NCBI GenBank assembly: GCA_002365175.1
Contig: DEZK01000013.1
Span: 84,055-148,054 of the forward strand
Source of the DNA: Raskinella chloraquaticus (SeqCode)
Lineage (GTDB): Bacteria; Pseudomonadota; Alphaproteobacteria; Rhizobiales; UBA4765
Direction: 5' to 3'
DNA: 64,000 bases
Every line of letters starts with the position of its first letter. Position 1 is the first letter of the stretch. The translations under genes and the position numbers were made by a program. Positions 52,759-61,445 of this stretch are shown one piece after another. The notes under the pieces are model-generated. The model had not been told where the DNA came from. It saw nothing but the letters and a program-made list of their open reading frames with translations, and did not search any database.

Positions 52759-53886
52759 GTGGCGGGCGAGGCCGTTCGAGCCTATCTGCCATCGCCTCTC
52801 CCTCCCCTCCCACCGCTCGACACAGGATCGTTCCTGACGCTCTACGATCGCGCGCGGGGTGCGGTGGGTCGGCTCGACGGCGTGACGACGATTCTGCCTT
52901 CGACCCCGCTCTTCCTATTCATGTATGTCCGCAAGGAAGCGCTGCTGTCGTCCCAGATCGAGGGAACACAGTCGTCGTTGTCGGATTTGCTGCTGTTCGA
53001 GAATGACGAGTTTGCGCAGGTTCCCTTCGACGATGTCGCCGAGGTCTCCAACTACGTTGCAGCGATAGACCACGGCGTGCGTCGATTACGCGGCGGGTTC
53101 CCGCTGTCGCTGCGCCTTCTTCGCGAGATGCACGAGATCCTGCTCAAGTCCGGCCGCGGCGCGGCCAAACAACCGGGCGAGTTCCGCCGGTCGCAGAACT
53201 GGATCGGCGGGACGCGTCCAGGCAACGCACTGTTCGTTCCGCCGCCGCCGGATCGGCTCATGGAGTGCCTTGATGCCTTCGAGCGTTTCCTGCACCTCGA
53301 CGATCCGACTCTGCCTCCCCTGATCCGCGCGGGCCTCGCGCATGTTCAATTCGAGACGATCCATCCTTTCCTCGACGGCAACGGCCGCCTCGGCCGCCTC
53401 ATCGTGACGCTGATGCTTTGTGAAGCGGGAGCGCTTCGCGAGCCGATCCTCTATCTCAGCCTGTTCCTCAAAAGCCGCCGGCAAGACTATTACCGCTTGT
53501 TGCAGGAAGTGCGCTTCGCAGGCGCATGGGAGGCCTGGATGGAGTTCTTCCTCACCGGCGTCGCCGAAACCGCCGAACAGGCCGCGGAGACGGCGCGCGA
53601 TATCATGTCCCTTTTTGATCGCGACCGGTCGACAATCGCAAGCTTCGGGCGTGCTGCGCCTTCGGCGCTTCGCGTGCACGAGTTTTTGCAGAAGCGTCCG
53701 CTCGTCACCATCGGATCGGTCGCCAGGGAACTGAAAATCTCGGTGCCGACCGTCACCAACGCCCTCACCCTGATGGCCGGCGCCAACATCGTCCGCGAAA
53801 TAACCGGCCGTCAGCGTGGACGGTTATTCGAGTATCCAACTTACCTGCGCCTGCTGGACAAGGGCACCGAGCCGCTCCTCGCTTGA
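52759..53886 (+). CDS. Fic family protein (predicted AMP transferase)
   Basis: A 375-residue Fic protein, GTG start. The inhibitory helix motif SxxxEG is seen in LLSSQIEGTQSSLSDLL near residue 75, and the catalytic motif is HPFLDGNGRLGRLIV near residue 200. The C-terminal part contains a winged helix (RPLVTIGSVARELKISVPTV). This matches self-inhibited class II Fic proteins with a C-terminal DNA-binding-like domain. They usually transfer AMP to a Ser, Thr or Tyr of a target. No separate antitoxin gene is adjacent, consistent with built-in inhibition. Confidence 0.88.
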   Translation: MAGEAVRAYLPSPLPPLPPLDTGSFLTLYDRARGAVGRLDGVTTILPSTPLFLFMYVRKEALLSSQIEGTQSSLSDLLLFENDEFAQVPFDDVAEVSNYVAAIDHGVRRLRGGFPLSLRLLREMHEILLKSGRGAAKQPGEFRRSQNWIGGTRPGNALFVPPPPDRLMECLDAFERFLHLDDPTLPPLIRAGLAHVQFETIHPFLDGNGRLGRLIVTLMLCEAGALREPILYLSLFLKSRRQDYYRLLQEVRFAGAWEAWMEFFLTGVAETAEQAAETARDIMSLFDRDRSTIASFGRAAPSALRVHEFLQKRPLVTIGSVARELKISVPTVTNALTLMAGANIVREITGRQRGRLFEYPTYLRLLDKGTEPLLA

Positions 53887-53923
53887 GCCGATTTGAAGGG
53901 CCGCTGGGCTTGCCCGACTCCGA

Positions 53924-54396
53924 TCATGCCGCCATGCGCCGCGCTTCTATGGCGATGATCGCCAGACCGCGATAGCGCGCCATCGCCTTCGGGCTCGTCG
54001 AAACCGGATTGATTTCGATGGCCTTGAGGCCTTCGATGTCGCCCGCCTCGGCAAGCGCTACCAGCTTGGCGAGCCTCAACCGAAACCGCGCATGGGTCGG
54101 CTTCGAGAAATCCGGCGCCGCCGGAAGCGCGCCCGCCTGCGCCTGCTCGATGATTGCCTTGCGCTTGCCGGTCTTCGGGCCGCTTGGCCAGGAAGCGGCA
54201 TTCGCTTGTGCAAGCTGGTGATCGGCCAGCGCTGGATCGGTGATGCTGATCGCGGGCTCGCTTCCGGTGATGGCCCGCCAGCCGAAACGGCCATCGGGCG
54301 TCTTGAAGACCTCGAACTTGCCGGGCTTCAGCCCGGTGCGCTGCGCACCGCTTAAGCGTTGAACTTCCTGTCGTAGGTCGTGGCTTCCGTGGTCAT
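53924..54396 (-). pseudogene. Frameshifted hypothetical gene of mobile-element type
   Basis: The ATG at 54396 opens MTTEATTYDRKFNA and then meets TAA at 54,354-54,352. The continuing coding signal lies in another frame, which overlaps this point and reads TGLKPGKFEVFKTPDGRFGW to the end near 53,924, closing with AMARYRGLAIIAIEARRMAA. I recall this N-terminus in small proteins on alphaproteobacterial islands and plasmids, without known function. The break point is close to the GCTTAAGCG bases. It may be an inactive gene; the C-terminal frame by itself stays open for 175 codons from 54451. Confidence 0.55.
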
Positions 54397-54447
54397 GGCT
54401 GCGCTCCTTCGGATTGGGTTCAGTTCGAAGTGACGAGCGCCGAGCGG

Positions 54448-54517
54448 CCACTCAAAGTCGGGTGTTCCCGACTTTGAGTGGTTGATGACCCGGAACTTCG
54501 GCCAACGCCGAAGTCCC
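54448..54517. repeat. Double-hairpin repeat, copy 1
   Basis: First hairpin: CCACTCAAAGTCGGG, loop TGTT, CCCGACTTTGAGTGG, a perfect 15-bp stem (54,448-54,481). Ten bases later a second hairpin has the arms ACTTCGGC and GCCGAAGT around loop CAAC, with outer GG/CC pairs (54,492-54,517). It sits at the 3' end of a decayed gene. The inner core AAGTCGGG-TGTT-CCCGACTT is shared by all three copies while the outer arms differ yet still pair. Confidence 0.85.
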
Positions 54518-54798
54518 TTGGGCGGTGACGCCGTAGATCAGCGGAAGGCGCTTGCCGAACGGGGTCGGATTCTCGGCGACGAGGCGCATCGCCTCGATCC
54601 GCGCATCTTCAAGGCTCAGTGCGCTCGCAAGCGAAGTCGGGTGTTCCCGACTTCGCCAGTTTCGATGTCCAGATCGGCAACAGCCGAACTGGATGCGTAG
54701 CGCCCGGTTCCGAGGAACAGGGCAACGTCGAAGCGAACGGCCTAGGCGAGGACCGCCGCGTTGGCGGCGTCGGCGGGATGAACTTTGCGGCGTTTCAT
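54482..54798 (-). pseudogene. Decayed small hypothetical gene interrupted by repeats
   Basis: The ATG at 54798 opens MKRRKVHPADAANAAVLA, then TAG at 54,744-54,742, then AVRFDVALFLGTGRYASSSA in the same frame. After repeat copy 2, which shifts the frame, coding resumes as LEDARIEAMRLVAENPTPFG and ends beside copy 1. The pieces look like one small protein of about 85 residues found on mobile elements; function unknown. A nonsense codon and two repeat insertions make it inactive. Confidence 0.55.
54631..54692. repeat. Double-hairpin repeat, copy 2
   Basis: First hairpin GCGAAGTCGGG-TGTT-CCCGACTTCGC, an 11-bp perfect stem (54,631-54,656). Twelve bases on, the second hairpin pairs CCAG and TCGGC with GCCGA and CTGG around loop AACA, with one A-A mismatch (54,669-54,692). 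It splits the small decayed gene on the minus strand. On that strand the loops read TGTT and AACA, which are complementary to each other. Confidence 0.85.
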
Positions 54799-54941
54799 GA
54801 GCGATCTCCGTGGGTTAGGACGGGTCGCAGACAGCCTCGACACACAAATCGGAGCAACTCCTAAGTCGCTCTAATCGCTCATTATTTTCGATTGGGAGCG
54901 CAGCCCATGGGTCTGTCGCGGAGGGTCTATGCGCGCCACTA

Positions 54942-54997
54942 GGTCCCGCATTGCCGGGACCGTCCTTTCCTTGCGACGGACCGCGCAGGCGCGGTCC
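54942..54997. repeat. Related double-hairpin insertion of different sequence
   Basis: GGTCCCG-CATTGC-CGGGACC (54,942-54,961) and, 16 bases later, GGACCGCG-CAGG-CGCGGTCC (54,978-54,997). Together they lie within an extra stretch of about 63 bases in the Nu1-like gene, between the codons for YARH and GVSDM. The architecture (two short hairpins and a 10-16-base spacer) matches the three AAGTCGGG repeats, but the sequence differs. The first codon of the insertion is a TAG stop. Confidence 0.65.
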
Positions 54998-55240
54998 TTG
55001 AGGGCGTCTCCGACATGGCGGTTCGAAAGGCGCTTCGCGCGGGCCGGATCACTGTTGAGGGCGACGGCACGATCAACGCGCAAAAGGCGGATCGCGCCTG
55101 GGGATTGAGCTCCAATCCTGCGCAGGTTCGCCCCGTAGCGAAATCGCCGCCGACGACGCGCGGCACGCCGCGTCCGGTGCCGATGGCGGCAGTTGAAGCG
55201 GTCCGTGAAACCTTGCGCGAAAGCACGAACCCGCGCCCCT

Positions 55241-55304
55241 CGGAAGTCGGGTGTTCCCGACTTCCGAACTCAACAACGATCAGGTCGGCCACGGCCGACC
55301 TGAT
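55241..55304. repeat. Double-hairpin repeat, copy 3
   Basis: First hairpin CGGAAGTCGGG-TGTT-CCCGACTTCCG (55,241-55,266), then 12 bases, then ATCAGGTCGGC-CACG-GCCGACCTGAT, an 11-bp perfect stem (55,279-55,304). It interrupts the Nu1-like gene and changes its frame. Relative to copies 1 and 2 both arms of each hairpin changed together. Confidence 0.85.
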
Positions 55305-55415
55305 TGCGGCAACATGACGTTCGTCCAGGCGCGCACCGCCAACAAGGTGATCAAGGCGCAGGAGCGCCGCATCCGTCTTGGCAAGCTCAAGGGCGATCTC
55401 GTCGACTGACCACGC

Positions 55416-58136
55416 CTAACATTCTAGAGGACGTTCTAACGGGGATCGCACTCTCGTCACCAGTTTCACGAATTCCACCACAACCATCGGAGTGATTGCG
55501 CCCGCCGCCACCAGGCCCCAATCGGCCCACGACAGTGAAACCGTGCGCAGCACGTCGCGGAGGAATGGCACTTCCACTGCGGCGATCTGCATGACGATAC
55601 AGATTGCAGTGGCGGCCCAAAGCCAGCCATTGGTGAACAAGCGCGATGTCAACGCAGACCGGGTGCGCGATCGCGCGCTGAAAGCGTGCACCACTTGCGC
55701 CATCGCCAGTGTCATGAAGGCGATTGTGACTGCATGGCGCAGCCCTTCGTCTTCCACGCCGTACCAGCGCATTCCCACCACGAAGGCCGCCAGCGTGCAT
55801 CCTGCCAGCAGGCTTCCCTGCCAGACGATGAGCCAACCGAAGGCCGGCGTCATCAGCGGCTCAGCGGGGTCGCGCGGCGGGCGTCGCATCACGTCCGGCG
55901 CCGAGGGCTCCAGCGCCAGCGCCATCGCCGGGAAGATGTCGGTCACCAGGTTCAGCCAGAGAATCTGCATGACGCCGAGTGGCAGTGGCCAGCCGATCAT
56001 GATCGCGGCACCGACCGTGACGATCTCGGCGAAGTTGCACGAAAACAGGTAGTGGATGAAGCGCAGGATATTGTGGACGATGATCCGGCCCTGCTCGACC
56101 GCCGACACGATGGTGGCGAAATTGTCGTCGGTGATGACCATGTCCGCCGCTTCCTTGGCGACCTCGGTGCCGCGGATGCCCATGGCGATGCCGATGTCTG
56201 CCTGACGCAGCGCCGGCGCGTCATTCACGCCGTCGCCCGTCATCGCGACCACCTGGCCGCCGTGCTGCAAGGCCTCGACGATCTTCAATTTGTGCTCGGG
56301 CGAGACGCGGGCGAACACGGCGGTCTCGGTAGCAACTTTGTTCCAGCCGGCATCATCAAGCTTACCCAGCGCGCTTTCATGCACGACCTGCAATGGCCGA
56401 CCCTGCTGATCGATGTCGAGGCCGAGTTGACGACCGATCTCGGCGGCCGTGGCCTGCTGGTCGCCGGTGATCATGACCACGCGGATGCCGGCCTCGCGGC
56501 AACGGGCGACGGTGTCTTTCACCTCGTCGCGCAGCGGGTCGATCATGCCGACGAAGCCGACGAAGGTCAGGCCGCGGGTGAGATCGGCATCGTCGAATCC
56601 GTCGGGCAGGTCACGACAGGCCAAGCCCAATACGCGCAAGGCACCAGAAGCAAGCTCGTCGTTTGTGGCGCGCGCTTTTCGCAACGCCTCTCCGGTCATG
56701 GGCGACTTGCCACTATCGCCGAGCACGGCGGTGCTTGCCGCCAGCACCATGCCCGGAGCGCCCTTCACATAGGCGACGGCGACCCCGCCCGGCCCGGTGT
56801 GTGCCGTCGCCATAAGCATGGTTTGGCTGCTGAAGGGCAACTCCCGGATGCGCGGATACTCTGCGTGGAGCTTGGCCTGGTCCAACCCGGCCTTCCCCGC
56901 CGCGATGATAAGCGCGGCTTCCGTGGGATCGCCCAGAATGCTAACGACGCCGTCGCTGTGGTTGACCTTCGAATCATTGCACAAGGCCCCGATGCGCAAG
57001 GCAAGGACCAGCAACACCGGGTCGATATCGCGTCCGTCGACCTGAAATCGGCCTTCCGCCGCATGGCCGGTTCCTGTCACATCGACCCGCTGCCCGCCGA
57101 GCCTGTAGGCGCGCACGGTCATCTCGTTGCGCGTCAACGTCCCGGTTTTGTCGGTGCAGATCACTGTGGTGGAGCCTAGCGACTCGACCGCTGGCAAGCG
57201 GCGCACCAGTGCCCCCATGCGGGCCATACGCTGCATGCCCACAGCGAGCGTCATGGTGGTGACGGCGAGCAGCCCCTCGGGCACCGCGGCGATCGCCAGT
57301 GAAATGCCTACTTCCACCATGAACAGCAGCGCGTTGCCGCGCAGCCAGCCGAGCAGTGTGATGATCGCGCACAACGCCAGCACTATGACGAGCAGCGCGC
57401 GGCTGAGTTGCGCGAGCTTGGCCTCCAGCGGCGTTTCCTGATCGGCCACCCCTTCGATGAGCGCGCCGATTCGTCCCATCTCGGTCTTTGCGCCGGTGGC
57501 CGTCACGATGCAGCGGCCGCGACCATCGGTGACGGCGCTGCCCATATGGACCATGTTGATGCAATCCCCGAGTGCGGCCTGCGCGTCAGCGACAGTCGCC
57601 GCTGATTTCGTGACAGGCAGAGATTCGCCCGTGAGCGCGGCCTCATCCAGTTGCAGTTGCACGTCCTCGATGACGCGGCCATCGGCGGGCACACGGACCC
57701 CTGCGGCCAGCACCACGATGTCGCCTGGCACCAGATCCTGCGCCGGGATCTCGCCCGCCGCACCGTTTCGCAGCACATGAGCGGAAGCGACCGCCTGGCC
57801 ACGCAGGGCCGCAAGAGCGCTCGCTGCCTTCCACTCGGTCGCGAAGCCAATGGCGGCGTTCAACAGAATAACGACGAGGATCGCCAGCGCTTCGACGACA
57901 TCGCCGAGCGCCAGCGCCACGACAGCGGCGGCGACCAGCAGGCCGACCATGAGGCTGCGAAACTGCCGAACGATCAATGCGATGACAGAGGCCTGCCTGC
58001 CCTGCGGCAGTGCATTGGGACCCTCGCGGGCCAGCCGTTTGGCCGCCTCGGCGTCTGTTAGTCCTTGCTGGACATCAGTTTGCAAGGCGACGGCTGCATC
58101 CTCCGCCGAAAGCGTGTGGCAAATGGGCGTGCTCAT
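55416..58136 (-). CDS. P-type cation-transporting ATPase, P2 (Ca2+/Na+-like) type
   Basis: A 906-residue P-type ATPase. The N-terminal cation ATPase domain (SAEDAAVALQTDVQQGLTDA) is followed by the actuator motif LTGES, the ion-binding VPEGLLAVTTMTLAVGMQRM, the phosphorylation site ICTDKTGTLTRNE, the hinge MTGDGVNDAPALRQADIGIA, and a C-terminal domain with about six helices (NLVTDIFPAMALALEPSAPD). The PEGL motif places it with P2 pumps rather than heavy-metal P1B pumps, and no metal-binding CXXC is seen. The transported ion (calcium, sodium or potassium) is uncertain. It likely handles ions under the stress conditions where the arginine deiminase genes act. Confidence 0.9.
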   Translation of the reverse strand: MSTPICHTLSAEDAAVALQTDVQQGLTDAEAAKRLAREGPNALPQGRQASVIALIVRQFRSLMVGLLVAAAVVALALGDVVEALAILVVILLNAAIGFATEWKAASALAALRGQAVASAHVLRNGAAGEIPAQDLVPGDIVVLAAGVRVPADGRVIEDVQLQLDEAALTGESLPVTKSAATVADAQAALGDCINMVHMGSAVTDGRGRCIVTATGAKTEMGRIGALIEGVADQETPLEAKLAQLSRALLVIVLALCAIITLLGWLRGNALLFMVEVGISLAIAAVPEGLLAVTTMTLAVGMQRMARMGALVRRLPAVESLGSTTVICTDKTGTLTRNEMTVRAYRLGGQRVDVTGTGHAAEGRFQVDGRDIDPVLLVLALRIGALCNDSKVNHSDGVVSILGDPTEAALIIAAGKAGLDQAKLHAEYPRIRELPFSSQTMLMATAHTGPGGVAVAYVKGAPGMVLAASTAVLGDSGKSPMTGEALRKARATNDELASGALRVLGLACRDLPDGFDDADLTRGLTFVGFVGMIDPLRDEVKDTVARCREAGIRVVMITGDQQATAAEIGRQLGLDIDQQGRPLQVVHESALGKLDDAGWNKVATETAVFARVSPEHKLKIVEALQHGGQVVAMTGDGVNDAPALRQADIGIAMGIRGTEVAKEAADMVITDDNFATIVSAVEQGRIIVHNILRFIHYLFSCNFAEIVTVGAAIMIGWPLPLGVMQILWLNLVTDIFPAMALALEPSAPDVMRRPPRDPAEPLMTPAFGWLIVWQGSLLAGCTLAAFVVGMRWYGVEDEGLRHAVTIAFMTLAMAQVVHAFSARSRTRSALTSRLFTNGWLWAATAICIVMQIAAVEVPFLRDVLRTVSLSWADWGLVAAGAITPMVVVEFVKLVTRVRSPLERPLEC

Positions 58137-58312
58137 GCCGAACCTTGCTTTATGTATTCGAGAGCTGCGCTCAGAAGCCGTCGAAATGCAGGCGCGTTGG
58201 CGTCAACGTACAATTGACCAAATAATGCGGACGGACTGCTCCATCCGGGCCAATCAACGGACACGTTCGTCATCGACAACGAGAGCCACCGACCGCATCA
58301 GGCCAGCTCCGA

Positions 58313-59425
58313 TCATCGAGATTTCCCATTGGTGTCATGCGGATGTTCCGAACTCGGCGTGTGTGTTGTTACTCCGGGAGAAGGTGGCAAGCTTTCGCCG
58401 TTGATGCCGTAGAATGCCATGTGCAGTCCCCAATAGCTAACGGCGAACAGCGTGATCGTTGTGACAAGCCCCGCCGGGATGCCTGCCATCGATCGTTTGA
58501 TTGCCGGCAGAAACGTCACCACGCGCGTATGATCCGCTGCTATCGCCACGATGACGGCCATGATCAGGGCGTGCCCCACCAGGTCGATGCGACCGAAAGG
58601 ATAGACGGCAGTCGTGAAGATGATGAACAGCGCGATGGCGGACAACCTGCGGATCAGCGGCGTCCATAACAAACCGAACCCCATCGTGAACTCCGCCACG
58701 CCTGCCATGGGGATGAACACGTCGCGGGGCATGCCAAAGGTCAGGAAAGGCTTCTCGACCACCAACGGATAGAACCAGTCCGGGTAAGCAAACTTCTCGA
58801 GGCTTGACCACATCAGGGCTATAGCCACGCCCCAGCGAAGAGCCTCGAAGCGTCGGTTGCGCCATTCGGTGTTGCTTGAGGCTTCGAGCACGAGATATGC
58901 GGCCACACCAACGCCCAAAGCCAGATAATCCAGCAGATGGAAAATGTCATAATCCTGTAACGCAAGAAGCCATAGCGCGATGATGCCGGCAGCCGCGAGC
59001 GGCTGCGTCTTTCGTGAAAAAATTGCGGCCGCAATCAGCAGCTGCACCCAGGAAATCCACTCGTTCGGTGTCTTCAGATCTGGCGTCAGATAAACGCCGC
59101 CGACCGCAAAGATCGCCACGAAAAAGGCACCGATCACGACTCTCACAAAGTCATCGAGCCTGTTCCAAAGCGGATCGCTCACCTTGTCGATAAACAGCAA
59201 TATGGTTTCACCACTGGACGATTTCTCCAATTCGCGCATCGAGATGAAGAAAAACAGGACAAGCCCGAGGCCGAACCAGAACCAGATGTTCGTCAACGTC
59301 ATCATCAGCGGTTGGGGAGCTGCGCCGACGATATAGGGTGCAAACCATTTCACATGCGCTTGAGCCGGGGCGCTCCAAAGTGCGAGCATTGCCACCGCAG
59401 CCGCGCCGCAAAGGGTGCGTCTCAT
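58313..59425 (-). CDS. Multi-pass membrane protein of unknown function (DoxX-like segment)
   Basis: About 370 residues. A signal-like N-terminus (MRRTLCGAAAVAMLALWSAP) is followed by AHVKWFAPYIVG and roughly eight or nine hydrophobic helices. Middle and C-terminal parts (EKFAYPDWFYPLVVEKPFLT, PMAGVAEFTMGFGLLWTPLI) resemble the DoxX/SURF4 membrane fold, and the tail is polar and His-containing (SSEHPHDTNGKSR). I do not recognise a defined function. It is flanked by a P-type ATPase and a DUF305 gene in the same direction. Confidence 0.7.
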   Translation of the reverse strand: MRRTLCGAAAVAMLALWSAPAQAHVKWFAPYIVGAAPQPLMMTLTNIWFWFGLGLVLFFFISMRELEKSSSGETILLFIDKVSDPLWNRLDDFVRVVIGAFFVAIFAVGGVYLTPDLKTPNEWISWVQLLIAAAIFSRKTQPLAAAGIIALWLLALQDYDIFHLLDYLALGVGVAAYLVLEASSNTEWRNRRFEALRWGVAIALMWSSLEKFAYPDWFYPLVVEKPFLTFGMPRDVFIPMAGVAEFTMGFGLLWTPLIRRLSAIALFIIFTTAVYPFGRIDLVGHALIMAVIVAIAADHTRVVTFLPAIKRSMAGIPAGLVTTITLFAVSYWGLHMAFYGINGESLPPSPGVTTHTPSSEHPHDTNGKSR

Positions 59426-59752
59426 CTTACTGTTCAGCAAGCCTGCCGCGCTGGTGGGATAACCGCAGCCTTGGTTGTCAATCAACGGATGGTCCTTTGG
59501 GAAGATTCTGGCAGATCGGCGAGTTCATCGCGTGGATTTTCCGCAGTGGCAGGGTCTGTTGCGGACATGGAGGCGTGAACGACGACGAAGTAGCTGAAAT
59601 GACACCGTCGTTTGGATGCCGCCCCCGCTTTGGCTTTCCGATGCGATGGTCGGGCGTTCTTGAGCGGCGGCGTGACAGTCCTGCTTGGTCAACAAGGATG
59701 GCATCGCCAAACAATGTAGCGTTCGCCGGAATAGACTGCCGGCAGTATGACC
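59426..59752. other. Gene-free spacer upstream of the membrane protein gene
   Basis: About 330 bases between the start of the large membrane protein and the stop of the DUF305 gene. I see no convincing gene. A plus-strand frame contains NNVAFAGIDC near 59,710, faintly like the start of IS110-type transposases, but it is too short to call. A promoter for the membrane protein is probably here. Confidence 0.4.
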
Positions 59753-60238
59753 TCAGTTGGCCTTCATTTTTTCTACGCGGGCGGTCATTTCCACGATTTC
59801 AGCCTTCTGATCCTTGATGATCCTCTCGGCCATTGCCTTGGACATAGGGTCCTTACCGAACTTGATCTCGACGTTGGCCATGTCGATCGCCCCTTGATGG
59901 TGAACGATCATTCCACAGTTGAAAGCGAGGTCGGCATCCTTGATCACGTGGGTCATCATCATCGGCATTTGCATCTTCATCATCGCCTGCATTGATGCCT
60001 TCTGTGCCTCGGTCATCGCTGCCTGATCCGCACCAGGCATACCCGTGGCACCTGTGATCTTCGACATCTCCATGGCGCCCATTATCTGCGACATTTTCAT
60101 GTCTTTCAGGGCGGCTTGGCAGGCCTGCGGCAGAACGGACATGTCCACAGCCATATCCTTCATGCCGGTGTTCTGGGCTGACGTCGGCGTAGCGATCAGA
60201 GCCACCGCAGCGGCAAAGAAGACGATAGAATTTCGCAT
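59753..60238 (-). CDS. DUF305 family secreted protein
   Basis: A 161-residue protein with a signal peptide (MRNSIVFFAAAVALIATPTS then AQ) and a DUF305 domain: MIVHHQGAIDMANVEIKFGK, IIKDQKAEIVEMTARVEKMK, and the Met-rich MQAMMKMQMPMMMTHVIKDA. DUF305 proteins adopt a ferritin-like fold and often occur with copper-handling genes. The HHQGA motif and Met-rich stretch suggest metal binding in the periplasm. The ATG at 60238 is chosen because it begins the signal peptide. Confidence 0.85.
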   Translation of the reverse strand: MRNSIVFFAAAVALIATPTSAQNTGMKDMAVDMSVLPQACQAALKDMKMSQIMGAMEMSKITGATGMPGADQAAMTEAQKASMQAMMKMQMPMMMTHVIKDADLAFNCGMIVHHQGAIDMANVEIKFGKDPMSKAMAERIIKDQKAEIVEMTARVEKMKAN

Positions 60239-60444
60239 GGTAAGCTCCATTGAGTTTATGCCCCACCTGTGTCGAGGCAGGATGTGCGTGCCCTTAGAAA
60301 AATGACCTGAACCGGGCTCCGTCGCCCGGGCTGAAATCATCACAAAGTGTTGCCTTTTCCCCCCGACGCGTAGCCGGGGAAGTTGGCTGCGCAATTGACA
60401 GTCAGACCGGATGATCGGATGCGTCGAAATCATACCGTCGACTG

Positions 60445-61440
60445 TCACAAGGCATTGGTACGTACTTTCGCTTTCCGCTCGTCGCCCGACGGCGGCTCCA
60501 GCGCAGCTTTGCGGAAGCAGACGGGGCCGTCGCCCTCGTTCACCCTTGTACCCGCCTGGCTGGCCAAGATCGCCACCGCATCCTCAAGGCGGCCAATGCC
60601 CGCGGTCCGGCCCTTCGACGCCGCGAACAACTTCGCAGCTTCGATCTTCGGACCCATTGATCCGCCGGCATAATCTTTCGGATTGAGCGTGCCGGAGCCG
60701 ACACTGGCGATCGCGCGGGCGTCCGGCTCTCCAAAATCGTTGTAGACCGCATCGACATCGGTGAGGAGGAGCAGCATGTCGGCATTCAGTGCGTGGGCCA
60801 GAAGACCACTGGCGCGGTCCTTGTCGATGACCGCCTCCACGCCGATCAGGCTGCCATCCGTTTGCGCGACCACCGGAATGCCGCCTCCACCCGTGCAAAT
60901 CACGATCACGCCGCGTTCGACGAGCATCCTGATGACCCGCAATTCGAAGATTTCCAGTGGAACGGGGGAAGGAACCACGCGACGAAAGCCTTGCCCTTCG
61001 CGCGCGAACGTCCAGCCGCGATGGGCGGTCGTATGCTCCGCCGTGAGTTCGTCCACCATGGCACCAATTGGTTTGGTCGGATTGAGAAACGCCGGGTCCT
61101 TCGCATCGACCCGGACCTGCGTGAGCAGCGTTGCGATCATGGCGCTGTCAGGAAGAACATTCCCGAGTTCCTGCTCAATGAGATAGCCAATCATGCCTTC
61201 TGTCTGGGCGCCCAGCAGATCAAGCGGGTGAATGCCGTCAGGTGGTCCGGCAGCGGCTTGCAGCGCCAGCAGTCCGACTTGTGGGCCATTGCCGTGGGTG
61301 ATGACGATCTGGTGGCCGGCCTCGATCAGTGCCGCGAGCGAAATGGCGGCTTGGCGCACATTCGTCCGCTGCTGTTCCGCCGTCATCGGCTCGCCGCGTT
61401 TCAGAAGGGCGTTTCCGCCAAGGGCAACAACTATCCGCAT
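60445..61440 (-). CDS. arcC: Carbamate kinase
   Basis: A 331-residue carbamate kinase of the amino-acid-kinase fold. The N-terminus IVVALGGNALLKRGE, the THGNGPQVGLLALQ loop, and GGGIPVVAQTDGSLIGVEAV are typical. It makes ATP from carbamoyl phosphate, the energy-yielding step of arginine fermentation. It starts five bases after arcB and is the last of four arc genes in the order arcD-arcA-arcB-arcC. Confidence 0.94.
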   Translation of the reverse strand: MRIVVALGGNALLKRGEPMTAEQQRTNVRQAAISLAALIEAGHQIVITHGNGPQVGLLALQAAAGPPDGIHPLDLLGAQTEGMIGYLIEQELGNVLPDSAMIATLLTQVRVDAKDPAFLNPTKPIGAMVDELTAEHTTAHRGWTFAREGQGFRRVVPSPVPLEIFELRVIRMLVERGVIVICTGGGGIPVVAQTDGSLIGVEAVIDKDRASGLLAHALNADMLLLLTDVDAVYNDFGEPDARAIASVGSGTLNPKDYAGGSMGPKIEAAKLFAASKGRTAGIGRLEDAVAILASQAGTRVNEGDGPVCFRKAALEPPSGDERKAKVRTNAL

Positions 61441-61445
61441 GGCTG

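Larger units (their letters stand above)
54907..55409 (+). pseudogene. Degenerate phage packaging Nu1/terminase-small-subunit-like gene
   Basis: The ATG at 54907 opens MGLSRRVYARH, followed by TAG and an inserted hairpin element. Coding resumes in the same frame as GVSDMAVRKALRAGRITVEG, then AQKADRAW, the helix-turn-helix of Nu1-like proteins annotated 'elements of external origin'. After double-hairpin copy 3 it continues in another frame as MTFVQARTANKVIKAQERRI and LGKLKGDLVD, then TGA. The C-terminal part is missing. It is a phage-derived remnant with two structured insertions. Confidence 0.65.

Noticed and set aside
55686..57179. 497-codon plus-strand frame opposite the P-type ATPase gene
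   Set aside because: The minus-strand ATPase has all its catalytic motifs; the opposite frame is His/Arg/Asp-rich shadow sequence without a recognisable domain.
59578..59817. IS110-type transposase remnant
   Set aside because: Only a vague NVAFAGID-like stretch is present, with no downstream transposase motifs and no terminal repeats.
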